A stretch of DNA of 64,000 nt from Zygaena filipendulae (Eukaryota > Arthropoda > Insecta > Lepidoptera > Zygaenidae): positions 4,786,501 through 4,850,500 of the forward strand of contig OU015663.1 of assembly GCA_907165275.2 (NCBI GenBank). Reading direction: 5' to 3'. Both the position numbers and the translations under genes were made by a program. Positions within the stretch are counted from its first letter, which is position 1, and every line of letters begins with the position of its first letter. Below the pieces are notes generated by a model. It searched no databases. It was not told the origin of the DNA and saw only the letters and a list, made by a program, of their open reading frames with translations. Below are positions 46,728-58,379 of the stretch, piece after piece.

Positions 46728-48251
46728 CAGTCTAACGCAACTAGGAACAAATTAAATTTTGTTCGTGTTTAGCACTCATTTTTTTTTTAATTTTTTTTTT
46801 CCATGGCTTCAAAGATGGCCTCACATGCTATTTCAGTCTTTTGTCTCTGAATCTTTCTTACAATCTGTCATCTGTTTGTCATGGCGACGCATGTTGTTAT
46901 TTGGGAAAATAATTGTGTGATTTTTAAAAATTTTGTGTGATTTACGCTTTGAAAAGTGCAGTGTGACTATTAAAAACTATTTTCTTGTGATTGGGTAGTG
47001 AAATAGCACCGATTAGACGGTGTAGTACGTATGTAATTTGTAGAAAAAGATAGAGTCGACAAAATTTAAAAAAAAGGAAATTTATCACGAAATTTCCTAT
47101 AGATGAAGACCGGTAAGTACAGCTTGAGTAAAGTAATAAAGTATTTTGTTCTCTTCAGCTATCAGCAAGACTAAAATAATACACTATCTTTTTGAAATGA
47201 GAAAAAATATTTGCATGTTTGTAAACCATAGTGATGTAAATCTTCACTATCGATAAAGTGAGTCGATAAACTTTAATGAATGATGCTGTTATAGTGAATA
47301 TTTTGGAATATTTTTTGTAAAGCTGCTGCTGCGTATACTTTTTTCATTACTTACTGCAGTTTTCATTAAGTATTATGATCGTATTTTAATAAAGTGAACC
47401 TCGTCTTCTGTATAAACAACTATATTATACTCTATCTTGTTTCTAAGTGTACTTGCATGATTGATAGATATTTTAATTTCAGATGTCGACAATGGGTAAA
47501 AAATATTGGAATTGATGACTTAGCTTACATTCCAATCGAAAAACTTCACGATATAAAATATGTCTGTGGAGATGTAAGGAACGAATGTCGAATACTTCTA
47601 CCGATAGATATTTCTTCCGATAATTTAAACAAGGCTCAACAAGGAGGCACTGCGAAGTAAATCATTTACTTTCCCAAATAGGTTATTTAATTTTGACATA
47701 AAATGTAAATGTAATTTTTAAAGAGAAAATAAATATCTATCTATCTAATAACATCATCATCATGACAAACTAAAATATTGGAATAATAATAAATAAATAA
47801 AAATAATAATTTATTGTTTCAATTTTACGACAAATGTTTTCCCCCGTTGTAGATTTAATTCACCTGGTATGAAGCCCACGATGCTCTAAATGATAATTTA
47901 TCGATATCGATTTAATCAGGAACTACATGTGGCCATCCCTATTGTTCTCGTTAATGTTGGTACCCATGAGTTATGAAGTATTTTGACATTTAAATTTTCG
48001 CTGTGTTGGTATTGCTGGGTCTGCTAAATGGATTCCAAAACCAAGTAAGGAAGTCCCGTCTCTTAAAACGTAGTGATTAACTTCTCTCTGGTCGCCATGA
48101 CAAACAGATGACAGATTGTAAGAAAGATTCAGAGACAAAAGACTGAAATAGCATGTGAGGCCATCTTTGATGCCATGGAAAAAAAAAAAAAAAAAAAAAA
48201 TGAGTGCTAAACACGAACAAAATTTAATTTGTTCCTAGTTGCGTTAGACTG
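46728..48251. mobile_element. possible TIR transposon bounded by CAGTCTAACGCAACTAGG
   Basis: The 46728-46890 sequence and its reverse copy at 48096-48251 form inverted ends of about 155 bp around the right THAP unit. This could be the actual mobile element (about 1.5 kb), with the left arm a later inverted duplicate. I could not identify a clean target duplication. Confidence 0.4.
47045..47660 (+). pseudogene. THAP-like domain unit, right copy
   Basis: This is the mirror copy of the left unit. The first exon ends at 47112 and the second is 47483-47660 (TAA). Protein differences are few (CRQWVKNIGIDDL, ISSDNLNKAQQGGTAK). An AAAATAAATATC poly(A)-like signal follows near 47725. It has the same missing N-terminus and altered zinc-ligand end. 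Both copies keep their splice sites. Confidence 0.55.
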
Positions 48252-48295
48252 GTTGTAACTTGTCGTAGACTAAACGGACTATGACGTATGTCTAT

Positions 48296-48830
48296 ACACT
48301 CTTTTATGTATTCTTTGCTTTCCAAATTCGTTTATCTTGATTAATATTGTATAAATGAGGTGTATTTTGCATAGTAGTGGTCTATTAGTGATGAACATTG
48401 TACGGAAACAATGAAATAAGATGAAATAGGGCGTTCATCAGGAGGTTGTCGTTTTACTATACAACTTCCCACAGAGCATTTAATTGTGAGCACTGAGCAG
48501 TTGCCGCTGAATGTTTCGGTAAAGCATCGGAATGCATCTCACCGATGCATTTCACGGTAAGAGCCTGTCCAGATGAGGCGTTTTACGCGCGAGTCGAAAA
48601 CGCGCATATTCCCGAGATACTAGAGCCACATAGATCCCGTAAAGATGCTCTCGCGCGTAAAACGCTTGCAACGCGCTGGACTCTCAAGAAGCGCGTTCTT
48701 GACTCGCGCGTAAAACGCCTTATCTGGACAGGCTCCTAATAACTTCACAAGAAGAAAATAAACATCTCAAATTCTAAATTGGCTGCATAGACTATGCTTC
48801 CTTTGCCTTGCCCGAAAGGGGTAAACTTTA
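48296..48830 (+). repeat. dispersed repeat, copy 1 (filled site)
   Basis: TTGATTAATATTGTATAAAT, ATGAAATAGGGCGTTCATCA, ACAACTTCCCACAGAG, AATGCATCTCACCGATGCAT, GGCTGCATAGACTATGCTTC. The same series is at 51445-51800. The MITE at 48561-48736 interrupts this copy only. Confidence 0.7.
48561..48736. mobile_element. MITE with GAGCCTGTCCAGAT ends and TAA duplication
   Basis: GAGCCTGTCCAGATGAGGCG then TTTTACGCGCGAG is mirrored at 48703-48736. TAA stands on both sides (48558-48560, 48737-48739). The second copy of the surrounding repeat (near 51682) has the uninterrupted site TGTAAATAACTTC. This is a Harbinger-like insertion signature. Confidence 0.85.
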
Positions 48831-48839
48831 GGGTAGGTA

Positions 48840-49790
48840 TGTTCCGTAAACACTGAAGTAGACTTATTCTTCTTTAATAATGGCGTCTATAATTATAATT
48901 TGCCAATGACAATGTTTCATAACAATAAAAATCTCTTCATCTAATGGTGAAACGCCAATGACAATGTTAGATTGTTCCCCAAGTTAAAACATGGCTCTTT
49001 GAAAGCCAGTTTCCTGCTCAGGGTCCAAAATAGATGCTGAAAAGTGACTGAAATAAAGAAGACAAACGTGACACGCCGAATTAGACGTAGTACTTATAAA
49101 TTCCTTGGAGCACTGCGAGGTACCTATGACGTCACTACTGAACTGTCAGCTGATGAAACTTTGATTTACTTTCCGTGGATTTGCACGATGGATGTGCACT
49201 CGAACGCGCTCAAACGCGCTCTTTACCCGTTCCGTGGCTTGGTGAAATTTTACTCTGACAGGCTCTGTCAGAGCGTAGTTTCATCCGTTCCGTGGCCTGG
49301 AGTGCAGTAACCAAACAACCATCTCCGAAGCAAGTAAATTTCACTCCAACAGCTGTGACTTAAGAAGTGTCGAAGTTTCTGAATTCGTCAAAAAAGAAAT
49401 CAATCGGAGTTCTTACGAACAAAGTGGAGGTGTCGTAGTCACAAAAAGTTTATGATTGGATGTAAGACAGTCTTATTCGCAATGTGAGTTGAAATAAAAC
49501 AAATGGCGACTGAAATTTCAAATATTTTGAGGTTATAAAAACAACCCGATCGTTCCGTTAAACCAACCGTTAATGAGTTAAACCACGGAACGCAGCGTAG
49601 GCTTGGTAAAAAAAAACAACTGTCGGTCGCGTAGACGAAGAATACGGTCGGTCGGTTTTCTGTTTTTTTTTTTTTTGGTAGGAATCAAGTTAATTTATGT
49701 GTTACCCTTACCTATAAGGTCATATAAGGTGCTGAATTGGACAATAAATTTTCATAGTGACGGTTTTATATGTGCTCAAGAAGATATATG
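48840..49790. other. intergenic stretch, nothing assignable
   Basis: I see AT-rich sequence with short inverted pieces (GAGCGCGTTTGAGC near 49205; CTCTGACAGGCTCTGTCAGAG at 49251-49271). No gene or clear element ends are visible. Confidence 0.4.
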
Positions 49791-49794
49791 CAAT

Positions 49795-50012
49795 ACCAAC
49801 TGCGCCCCGAGGTTTTGCCCGCGTTAATTTCGGAGTTCCCGCGGAATTTTCAAGACAAAAACTACCCTATGTCCTTCTCTGTACCCCTGAAAATGTGTAT
49901 ACAAAATTTTATGATGATCGGTTGAGAGGTTAAGGCATGAAAGCGTTACAGACAGACAGACCGACAGGCAGACAGACAGAGTTGCTTTCGCATTTATAAT
50001 ATTAGTGGGGAT
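49795..50012 (-). mobile_element. Helitron copy
   Basis: CCCCGAGGTTTTGCCCGCGT, TTAATTTCGGAGTTCCCGCG, TGTCCTTCTCTGTACCCCTG and GCATTTATAATATTAGTGGG follow the family's minus order. Confidence 0.65.
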
Positions 50013-50029
50013 GACATTTCGAGCTGATT

Positions 50030-50470
50030 TCTTCGGTTTCCTCCAAGAGCTCCGAGAAAGTTCTTGCAAGCCGTTGCAAACTATAGTACCGTGGCTTGCA
50101 GCCTTGCAATTTCAAACCGTACAACGAATCATTTTAGTGGAAAATACATTGATGGGTCGGGGGCATTGCCAAGTCGAGCGCGAAGCAAACACTGCCGTAC
50201 CATCCTTTACTGGAACCATTTCGCCGCATTTTCAGGCCCCTATTTGAGAACCTCTGGATAAGACCAGAACGCAGAAATGTTCGTCATCCAGTAAGCAATA
50301 ATCATATACTTAAATTTTAAAATTTCAAGTCTGTAGGTCATTTAATTCCGAAGTTAAGCGAAAGCAAAGTTTCGCATTTATGACACTCACTCACTCACTC
50401 ACTCATGATCATCAGAATAGAACTAGTACTTTCCAGTAACTCAGAGAGCTGAAATTTGGCACAGAGTTAG
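50030..50470 (+). repeat. dispersed repeat with CACT array, copy 2
   Basis: GGGGGCATTGCCAAGTCGAG, TGCCGTACCATCCTTTACTG and GCATTTATGACACTCACTCA correspond to 31630-31930 in the same order, with a much shorter tetranucleotide array. Confidence 0.6.
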
Positions 50471-51444
50471 GGTTTAATGGCCACATAAAGGGAAAACTAT
50501 AAAAACTAGGATAATCGAAGATCTGGAGTACCTGGTGACCCTGATTAGAAAACACAAGAGCCCAACCAAACTATTAGAGATTGACATACCGCCTTTACAA
50601 AAAATATTCAACTTGGTAGGCCGCTTCATTTGATGTCAAAAATCGAAGGTCTGAAGTATCTGATGAAGAACCCTCAGCTGCAGGTCTCAGCTGTATTATA
50701 AATAAGGTAATGCCCCCTTCCACTATTGGTACATAAAAAAATAAAAAAATCGACTGTCTTTGCAAAAATCCAGCGTAGTAGGACACATCTTGTAATTTAA
50801 TCTAGCCTATAACGTCCCACTGCTGCGCGAATGCCTCCCATTCTGCTTTTAATACGCATATAAATAAAATTAATGGAAAACTCTGGATAAGACTAGACTG
50901 GCTTTTATACTTATACTTACAAGTTCACAAGAATAAATAGTTGAATGATTAACTTTATTCTACTCGAACATTACACAAATTAAATAAACAAATTATACTA
51001 AAATTTTAATTTCTCTCAAAATTTGGTCAAAATATAATGCATTGGACTAAGAGTGGCGGTGATATACGTCACGCGACTGGAAAATACGCAAAATTACTCC
51101 TAAAAAGAAAAAAACTGTGTCAAATACGAAAATCTAATAAAATCAATCAATATGCCTACATTTCTACAAAAAGAAGTGAAATCCCACCAAAAACATTCTG
51201 TAAAAAACTAGCCAAGTCTCGATGGAGCTGCTTGTTTATCTCTAAAAAGTAATGAAATCTAGACAAAGTCGTGCCAATTCTAAGGTTCCTTACTGCGATT
51301 TCTTTATTATTATAGTTAATGTTGTGTGACTTGGCCGTTGAACATTCTTTTTACGTTAGTGTGTACAAGTCAATTTTGTTTATACGTAATGTTGTCTGTT
51401 GTACCTATGTTTGTTAAGCGACATAATAGCCCATACTGGTTTGC

Positions 51445-51800
51445 AAATTAATTTATCGTGATTAATATTGTGTGAATATGGTGGATTTTGCATAATAGTG
51501 ATCCATTAGCGATGAACAGTGTGCGGACACAGTGAAATAAGATGAAATAGGGCGTTCGTCAGGAGGTTTTCGTTTTACTATACAACTTCCCACAGAGTGT
51601 CCTATTATGGTTAAACTGTAATGATTTGCTGCCAAAAGCTCCGTTAAAGCATCTAAATGCATCTCACCAATGCATTTCAATGTAAATAACTTCAGAAGAA
51701 GAAATATACCACTGAATTGGCTATATGGACTAAGTTTCCTTCTGCCTTTCCCGAAATACGGTAGTATCTCTAAGTAGTTTGTGGGTAAACTTCACCAAAA
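51445..51800 (+). repeat. dispersed repeat, copy 2 (empty site)
   Basis: TCGTGATTAATATTGTGTGA, GATGAAATAGGGCGTTCGTC, AATGCATCTCACCAATGCAT, ATGTAAATAACTTCAGAAGA, GGCTATATGGACTAAGTTTC. It lacks the MITE found in the 48.3-kb copy and ends about 90 bp upstream of IBA57. Confidence 0.7.
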
Positions 51801-51889
51801 AAAAAACAAAATCTAACAAAACTTTCAGTCAAATTGAAATGTGGGATTGTTATGAATACAAAACAAATTAGGAATCATTTGATCACGCG

Positions 51890-52921
51890 ATGATATTGAA
51901 ACAGGTAAATAGGATTCTCAGCAAGCGGCAAGCCTTAACTCTATTTTTCCGTGCTTCTCACGGGGAAACATTTGCACTTGGCAACGTCGTCTTGCATCCC
52001 TTGGAACGTAGGAAAATACTCCGAATCTCGGGAAATGATGCATCTGTATTCCTCCAAGGACTCATTACGAATGATATGCGACACTTTGAAGAAGGCGCCA
52101 AATCCATGTACGCGATGCTCTTGAATAATAAAGGCAGGGTACTGTACGATACATTGATTCATAAATGGGAAGACGAAGACACTTTTTTAATTGAATGTGA
52201 TAAAGACATATTTGTGCTTCTACAAAAACACCTTAAATTGTACAAATTACGAAGGCAATTTGATATTAAAGATGTTAACCATCAGTTAAAAGTGTGGGCA
52301 TTGATTTCACCTGTGGCTTATGTTCCTGACACCAAAATAGATCCCAAGAGTGATATCAACATATTTAAAGATCCTCGGCTAACAGAGTTAGGCTATAGAA
52401 TTATAGCTGCTGCATCATTAGAAGGGCATGATATAGCTAAAACTATAGATAACAATATTTTAGTCAAACCTAATGATAATGAGTATAAATATTTGAGATA
52501 CATGTTAGGAGTCAGTGAAGGTGCAGAAGATCTCCCTCCTGGATCTCATTTCCCATTGGAGGTTAACTGTGATTATCTTCATGGAGTAAGCTTTCACAAA
52601 GGTTGTTACATAGGTCAAGAGTTAACCGCACGTGTCCATCACACTGGTGTTGTACGCAAACGAATTATGCCTCTAAAATTCAGTAAGCCAGTTGATGAGG
52701 ATTTGGAAAAAGATATGATAATAACAGCAACTAATAAACCAAAATCAAATTTAGGAAAATTAAAGGGTTTTATTTCTGATTATGGTATAGGATTAGTAAG
52801 AGTAAAAGAAGCATTAGATGCAGATGCATTGAACATAGGGAAGCATGTTATTGAAGTAACTAAGCCTAGTTGGTGGCCCATCGAAGCACCTAAAGAGAAA
52901 ACTACTGTTAAAATTGAATAA
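51890..52921 (+). CDS. IBA57: IBA57, mitochondrial iron-sulfur cluster assembly factor
   Basis: A single uninterrupted frame of 343 residues. It belongs to the YgfZ/GcvT folate-binding family. The signature K-G-C-Y-x-G-Q-E is intact at residues 237-244 (KGCYIGQELTARVHHTGVVR), and the N-terminal fold is clear (LRISGNDASVFLQGLITNDM, MLLNNKGRVLYD). The first 30 residues are basic and hydroxylated without acids (MILKQVNRILSKRQALTLFF), fitting a mitochondrial targeting sequence. Known role: with ISCA1/ISCA2 it builds [4Fe-4S] clusters late in the mitochondrial pathway. Length matches the family. Codons 4-5 contain CAG|GTAAAT, a usable splice donor, and CDPF1 starts 132 bp after the stop, so the two genes may share transcripts. 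Absence of introns is notable for this window; a retrocopy is possible but nothing is broken. Confidence 0.93.
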   Translation: MILKQVNRILSKRQALTLFFRASHGETFALGNVVLHPLERRKILRISGNDASVFLQGLITNDMRHFEEGAKSMYAMLLNNKGRVLYDTLIHKWEDEDTFLIECDKDIFVLLQKHLKLYKLRRQFDIKDVNHQLKVWALISPVAYVPDTKIDPKSDINIFKDPRLTELGYRIIAAASLEGHDIAKTIDNNILVKPNDNEYKYLRYMLGVSEGAEDLPPGSHFPLEVNCDYLHGVSFHKGCYIGQELTARVHHTGVVRKRIMPLKFSKPVDEDLEKDMIITATNKPKSNLGKLKGFISDYGIGLVRVKEALDADALNIGKHVIEVTKPSWWPIEAPKEKTTVKIE

Positions 52922-53047
52922 ATTCTGCATTTATGAAATTATTTTACTCAGCTCTTGGAACCTCAATTAAGTTTCTTAAGTATGTAAATAACTTTGTGAA
53001 TGTTTAATCATAAGAAATGTTTCTTCTATTTGTATTTTTTGTTTCAG

Positions 53048-53053
53048 TGAAAC
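53048..53053 (+). promoter_or_regulatory. splice acceptor just upstream of CDPF1 start
   Basis: A pyrimidine-rich stretch (CTTCTATTTGTATTTTTTGT) ends in TTCAG at 53047. The exon would start TGAAAC and then ATG. If joined to the donor at 51904 inside IBA57, the preceding five IBA57 codons would read straight into this TGA. Confidence 0.6.
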
Positions 53054-53413
53054 ATGGAAAAATCAAAGTCACCCAAAGATGAATCTGCACCAATAGCTTA
53101 CGATTTTAAGTGTGTCTCATGCAAATTATGTGAAACAGCACACTACAAAGGAGCAAGTCCACCCTTTTCTAGGAACATAGTCTTGAAATATCCCAGTTAT
53201 GTTATGAAAGACCCATTTAGTCCTCCTGGGAAAGGGGAAATACTTGTGTTAGGTGCTGATTGTGCTATATGTGATCAACCAGTTTGTATAAATAAGGAAT
53301 GTAGTATGTTTTATTTAAAATTATATTGTTTGGCTTGTGCACAAAAATCTGTAGATATCTTTCCAATAGAAATGAAATGTAAATTGGAACAAATAAAAAA
53401 AAATAAAAATTAA
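53054..53413 (+). CDS. CDPF1: CDPF1, cysteine-rich DPF motif protein
   Basis: 119 residues, one exon. Cysteines come in metal-site-like pairs: C20-x2-C23-x2-C26, C70-x2-C73, C78, C83, C92-x2-C95. The family's DPF motif is at 53-55 (VMKDPFSPPGKGEILVLG), followed by DCAICDQPVCINKECSMFY and the LYCLAC pair. This is the whole of the conserved CDPF1 domain. The protein's biochemical function is not established; zinc binding is likely. TTTGTTTCAG ends six bases before the ATG, a strong splice acceptor, so the mRNA has an upstream leader exon. The AT-rich last codons (KKNKN) overlap an AATAAA. Confidence 0.92.
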   Translation: MEKSKSPKDESAPIAYDFKCVSCKLCETAHYKGASPPFSRNIVLKYPSYVMKDPFSPPGKGEILVLGADCAICDQPVCINKECSMFYLKLYCLACAQKSVDIFPIEMKCKLEQIKKNKN

Positions 53414-53896
53414 TGTAAACATTTTCTATTTGTTAACTTGAACCTAGTTTAAGTCTTGAGCTTTTTTCACCACTAATATCATTAATCATAATACAAGGAG
53501 GTTGTGGAATTTTTGCCAATGGTTCAATCTTGATTTACTTGAGAGTTTAAACTTAAATTACCCCATTGTGTTTAAGACGTGGATGGATCCACATCTGAAT
53601 TTTTTTTAACCTTGTGTGTACCAAAAAATCTTTAGCCTTGTGACTTGTGAGCCCTAAAAATCTACCCTTGTGTGCGTAGGTCAAGCACACGAAAGGTAAA
53701 ACCTGTAAAAACATAAGTTTGATTAAGTTTAACTGGAATTTTAAACCTAATTTATTGCACCAAATCAGCATAAAAGGTCATTTTCATTTATCAATCATAC
53801 CTACATATAATGTGACCATACGTAAATAAGTTTTCAAGTCATTATTGTCAGCCAAAAATTTAATGTATTATTTTCAATAATTGGAGAAAGCAAAAA

Positions 53897-54416
53897 TATA
53901 CACACCGGCAGAATTAGCGGAACATAAAAAGGCAGAGTATAGAAATAATTACGTATATATATTAAAACAAATTATTATCAGGCATGAAGTAATAAACTAA
54001 TATACATCTTTTAACATCGATTTTAAGAAGTTTTTAGTTAAATTTTATTAAAAGTAATCAAAATTAAAAAAAAAACAAAAAAGTCTCTAGTTTGTGAGAA
54101 CACAGACAATGTTGCAAATAAAAGTGGAATCACGAAGGGGAAACACACGTTATTAATCGTTCATTAATTTAGTGTTAAAATCACAGTAATCTTTAATTTG
54201 CAACATTATTTGTGTGCCCACAAATTAGAGAAAAAGTGTTTTTTTTATTATTATTTTAAATAAAATTTAATAATTTAATTACAAACTTTTAAAGTGTTAA
54301 AAGATGTATATTAATTTATTACTTCACGTCTAATTATTATTTGTTTTAATATATATACGTAATTATTTCTATACTCTGCCTTTTTATGTTCCGCTAATTC
54401 TGCCGGTGTGTATATA
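53897..54416. mobile_element. 520-bp inverted-repeat element
   Basis: TATACACACCGGCAGAATTA, GCGGAACATAAAAAGGCAGA and ATATATATTAAAACAAATTA on the left are mirrored to 54416. The arms extend inward past ACATCTTTTAACA / TGTTAAAAGATGT, giving about 190-bp arms around an AT-rich centre. Confidence 0.8.
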
Positions 54417-57400
54417 ATTTTTTATCATCTAACTGGTGAACTAAATGGAATTTTGATTTTTATATCTTGTCATCAGGCCCTGAGACCACATTAAACGTAC
54501 GCATACCTTATGATGTACGCGTATATTATGACCTATATTACTTAAGTTAGGAAAGGTAGGTACTTATATCTTTGACCACATTGGCATAAAACGCCGCTCT
54601 CCAATCTAGTGAACCTGAGTTCGATTTCTGTTGCTGCGGCCGTTTTCATTAGATATGACCCTTAACACCACTACCCGCTATAAAAACTCGTAGGTATCTT
54701 CTAAGACTAGAACCAAATAAAGTTTTATTTGATCGCCACTGAAAATCAGCGACGTAGAACTTAGTTCCACGGCATAATATGCTGAGTGGCAGTCATTTTG
54801 GTACCAGATATTGTTAGATATTTATTTTTTGGTAGGTATCAAATATTTTTTTCTATTCTATTATTTTCTAGTCTGATCGAGACTGAGCTATTTTAATTAA
54901 AAAGAAATAACTAGGAAAATTTGTGTGGTATTTAGTATTCTGCATCATTTTGTACCAACAGTAATGTCATTATCTTTGATTGAGATGTTCATAGTTTTGT
55001 TGTTACTAAGCTGAGCTGGTAATCCGAAAGAAGAAACCGCGTGGAACAGCTGGTATTAAAATAAAATAGCCAGTTTACAAAATACTGTTTACTTTGGCTT
55101 TACAGTCAGATTTACAGTATTTTCACAGAATTTGCAAGATAATACGAATTCCATAACACAGTTGGATTAAACTGAAACATTTAATTTCAGTAACAATGTC
55201 GTTATTTTTACACATAGTTTACTATAATTATGTATAGTAGATCAATAAGCAAAGGTTCATATAGAATGTGCTATATGACTGTAGACTATTGAAGAGCAAG
55301 TACTACTGCAACCACTTCAAATCAGCGCAGCGTACTAAAACGTTAAATAATCTTTATTAAATCATCTTAAAAATAATTAAAAAAGATAATAATTACAGCA
55401 TAGGTTTATTTATCAATATATTAGTAAGCTCTTAAATGCGACAGAAAGAAATAAAATTATACACTTTTGTCTGAACCAAGTTGATACTCGTTAGCACCAC
55501 ATTACTTCGTCAACTCTTCCATCATCACATCACACAACGCACTACCAATGTAACACAACAATCAAGTATTCTTTTTCAACAACTAACCAACGAATCGAAT
55601 TTAAAACTATAATGTATGCAATACTATTATGACATGTGAACTTAGAATAGTTCATCATTGATCTTGAACTATTATTTATTGCTCATGTAGGTACAGGTAG
55701 GTACAGGTGCTTATCAGCATGCAAATATTAAATTTATCCGCTACAAACATGGTTCAGTGGCGTAGGTAAGTATTCTAATTCTATGGTTACACATGAAACA
55801 GTAAATTCGAAATATACAAACATGAAGTCAAGTTGTATTGATTAAATCGTATGTATTTGCGATTAGTACACATTTATAAACGCTCATTTCCATTAATTTA
55901 TTTACACAGTAAACACGACATCTATATTTGTGATGGATTGGGTATTTTAATAAACGTTTAGATATTTTAAGATACATCATAAAAAGATATAAAATGGACG
56001 TGGCTTTCACTAAGATTGAAAAAAAATTATACTTATACAATGATTATTATTTTTATAATTATTGTAAATTTCTCACATTGAGATTAATAAACAGTTATAT
56101 CAATATTACAAGCGTGTAGGTGTTCGTTTAGGCAGTGAATTAATGCGAGCCGCGGCGGGCAGTGAGGTCTTAGCTATTTTTCTTAATTTGATATTCTGCA
56201 AGCTAATTTTCTGCCTAATTCCTACAATTCTTGTCTTAACTTCAATGGTATAATGTCAAAATCATAAGATTAGATAGAGATTTATAGAGGTTCCAATTTA
56301 TTAACAATTACTAACTTAGCCCAGGACTTAAAAACTGAATCGACATCTCAGTTCATGCAAACAAGTTCGACGTATTGCCCTTAAGGGTCAGTTAAGGTCT
56401 AACGGAGAACCGGTCGAACATTTCTATGCTACGTCCTATACGTACATATTATTTAAACTATATTTGAAAGGTTGTGTTTTGCTTCAGTAACATAAAAACG
56501 TTCGAGCAGTTCCGAGTGACGAGTTGGAGTCGGTCGGACCATCATCGATTGTATCTGGGCTATCATGAAATTCATGATATTTATTTTTAAAACTATTTAC
56601 CCACCAACATGTAAAAAGAAAATTTTGTACTAATATCTCAATCATCTTACAGGCTTAAATTATTACGAAATCAAAGTACATGCCTTGGACGGGTTATTTT
56701 TTTTAATCTAATAGTACGAATATTAAGACTAAGAGTTGGATAGAGAAGAGATATTTTTATTTATTACCTACATCATTTTTTACTACTCGCCTTTCCTAAT
56801 GAAACTGAAAACTCTCACAGCCGAAATATATTTATATATCAATTTTGACAGAAAAGTAAAACGCCTCCAATCCAGACATACAAATTTTTTACTATACTAT
56901 ACTTTTGTATATGTAAGAATCAATAAAGTTTACATCTCGGAATCTCCTACTTATGGAAATTAAAAAATACATCCCGACAGCTTCAGACATAAACTCGCCT
57001 CAAAAGTTGGAGAGTCTAGTAGGTATGACACAAATAAGCGAAAGTTCAGTGAGAGCTACTCGTGTTGATTTTATTTAAAAAAAATTACGGCATTAATAAA
57101 ATAAATATGTTTTGGAAACTAAATTTTACATTAAATTAAAGAAAAAAGAAATTCTATTTTTTGCCCTCTTGTTCGTAATATTCCAAGAAATAAAGTTCAT
57201 TAAAAAAATTTAGGTATGATCTCAACCCGATTAACAACAATATTGATTAACTAAACCTATAAATAGTCACAATAATATCCTGTCGGTTACAGAGAAGCGG
57301 TGTTATTTTTTACTTATTTTGTTGATCTTTATTCTGATCAATTCCTAACTCTACTTCTGTGATGATGTAACCACGGCGACCGAGCGCTAAAGGTCACCGA

Positions 57401-57980
57401 CCTATGTCAGTCGCTGACCTACAGCTCCGGACGATCGCGGTGCTTGCATCATACTAAAATGACACTGTGAAAAATAAACTGAATCAACAGTTGAATCGAC
57501 ACCACCCTCAATTGTTGACAAATAGCAAATAGCATTAATGCTAATGTTTTTGACATTGAGAATTCCACACTTTAATACAATCAAATAAAACATAAGCCAT
57601 AATCCAAATTCCGAGCAATTTAATGAAATAACGAAAATTAGAGCAAATTATAATTTTGTTACTTGAATACTCAGACGAAATAAAAACTCAAGACGGAGCG
57701 CTGTCAACAACAAAGTGAAGCCCGTATCGTAAACATGTGAGCATTTAGTGAGTGTTGCCGTGCAGTGAAAACGTATTACCCAAAATTGTTAAGTTCTAGA
57801 AAGATGAATGGATAAGTAAATAGATAAGTTAGTATTTTTTTAAGTTGTATACCTCGGTTGTATATTCGAGAACCTTAAAAATATAGGTTTCGAATTTATG
57901 ATAAAACATGGAAAATAAAAATTAACGCCTATTTACACTTACATTAATTTTATGAATATTAAATTTTTTTACAAAATAAT

Positions 57981-58345
57981 TAAAACCGACTTCCAAAAAA
58001 CACAAAACTAAAAAGCTAAAAATAACAAAATACCGATTTAATCCAACAGACCAACAACGTAATACCTACTATTATTGGTTTGTGCTACCACTTTTCGATT
58101 TGAATTCGGTGCCAAGCCCGCTTACGTCTGCCCACTTGGGTTGTTCAGTTCACGACGAGCTCATGGCGGGAGTGGACTTAGCTCATCTATCTACTTACTC
58201 CATACTTGGCTTGTCACCGACTTCATATCGAAAAGTGGTAGCACAAACCAATAATAGTAGGTATTACGTGTATTATTGTCTGTTGGATTAAATCGGTATT
58301 TTGATATTTTAAGCTTTTTAGTTTTGTGTTTTTTGTTAAAAATTT
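57981..58345. mobile_element. palindromic element, copy 2
   Basis: TTAAAACCGACTTCCAAAAA, AATACCGATTTAATCCAACA and GGTTTGTGCTACCACTTTTC are mirrored in the right half, as in 37068-37499. The centre differs. Confidence 0.7.
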
Positions 58346-58379
58346 GTTAATTTCTTGCTTTTAAGTGAGACGGTTTGTA

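Larger units (their letters stand above)
45525..48251. repeat. large inverted duplication (~1.2-kb arms) plus inverted spacer copy
   Basis: The left arm (about 45525-46728) is repeated in reverse at about 46880-48095. Examples are ACCAGAGAGAAG versus CTTCTCTCTGGT at the outer edge and ATGCGTCGCCAT versus ATGGCGACGCAT at the inner edge. The spacer (46728-46890: CAGTCTAACGCAACTAGG ... CCATGGCTTCAAAGATGGCC) occurs again in reverse at 48096-48251, ending CCTAGTTGCGTTAGACTG. The order is arm, spacer, inverted arm, inverted spacer. Differences between arms (indels and substitutions) make a pure assembly artefact unlikely. Confidence 0.8.

Noticed and set aside
49044..49310. 88-residue frame with a TGACGTCA inside
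   Set aside because: No domain, no splice context, and the DNA contains short inverted pieces typical of repeats.
51037..51252. Lys-rich 71-residue frame, at first taken for a helicase tail like that at 32.9 kb
   Set aside because: No helicase motif precedes it and the resemblance is only lysine richness in AT-rich DNA.
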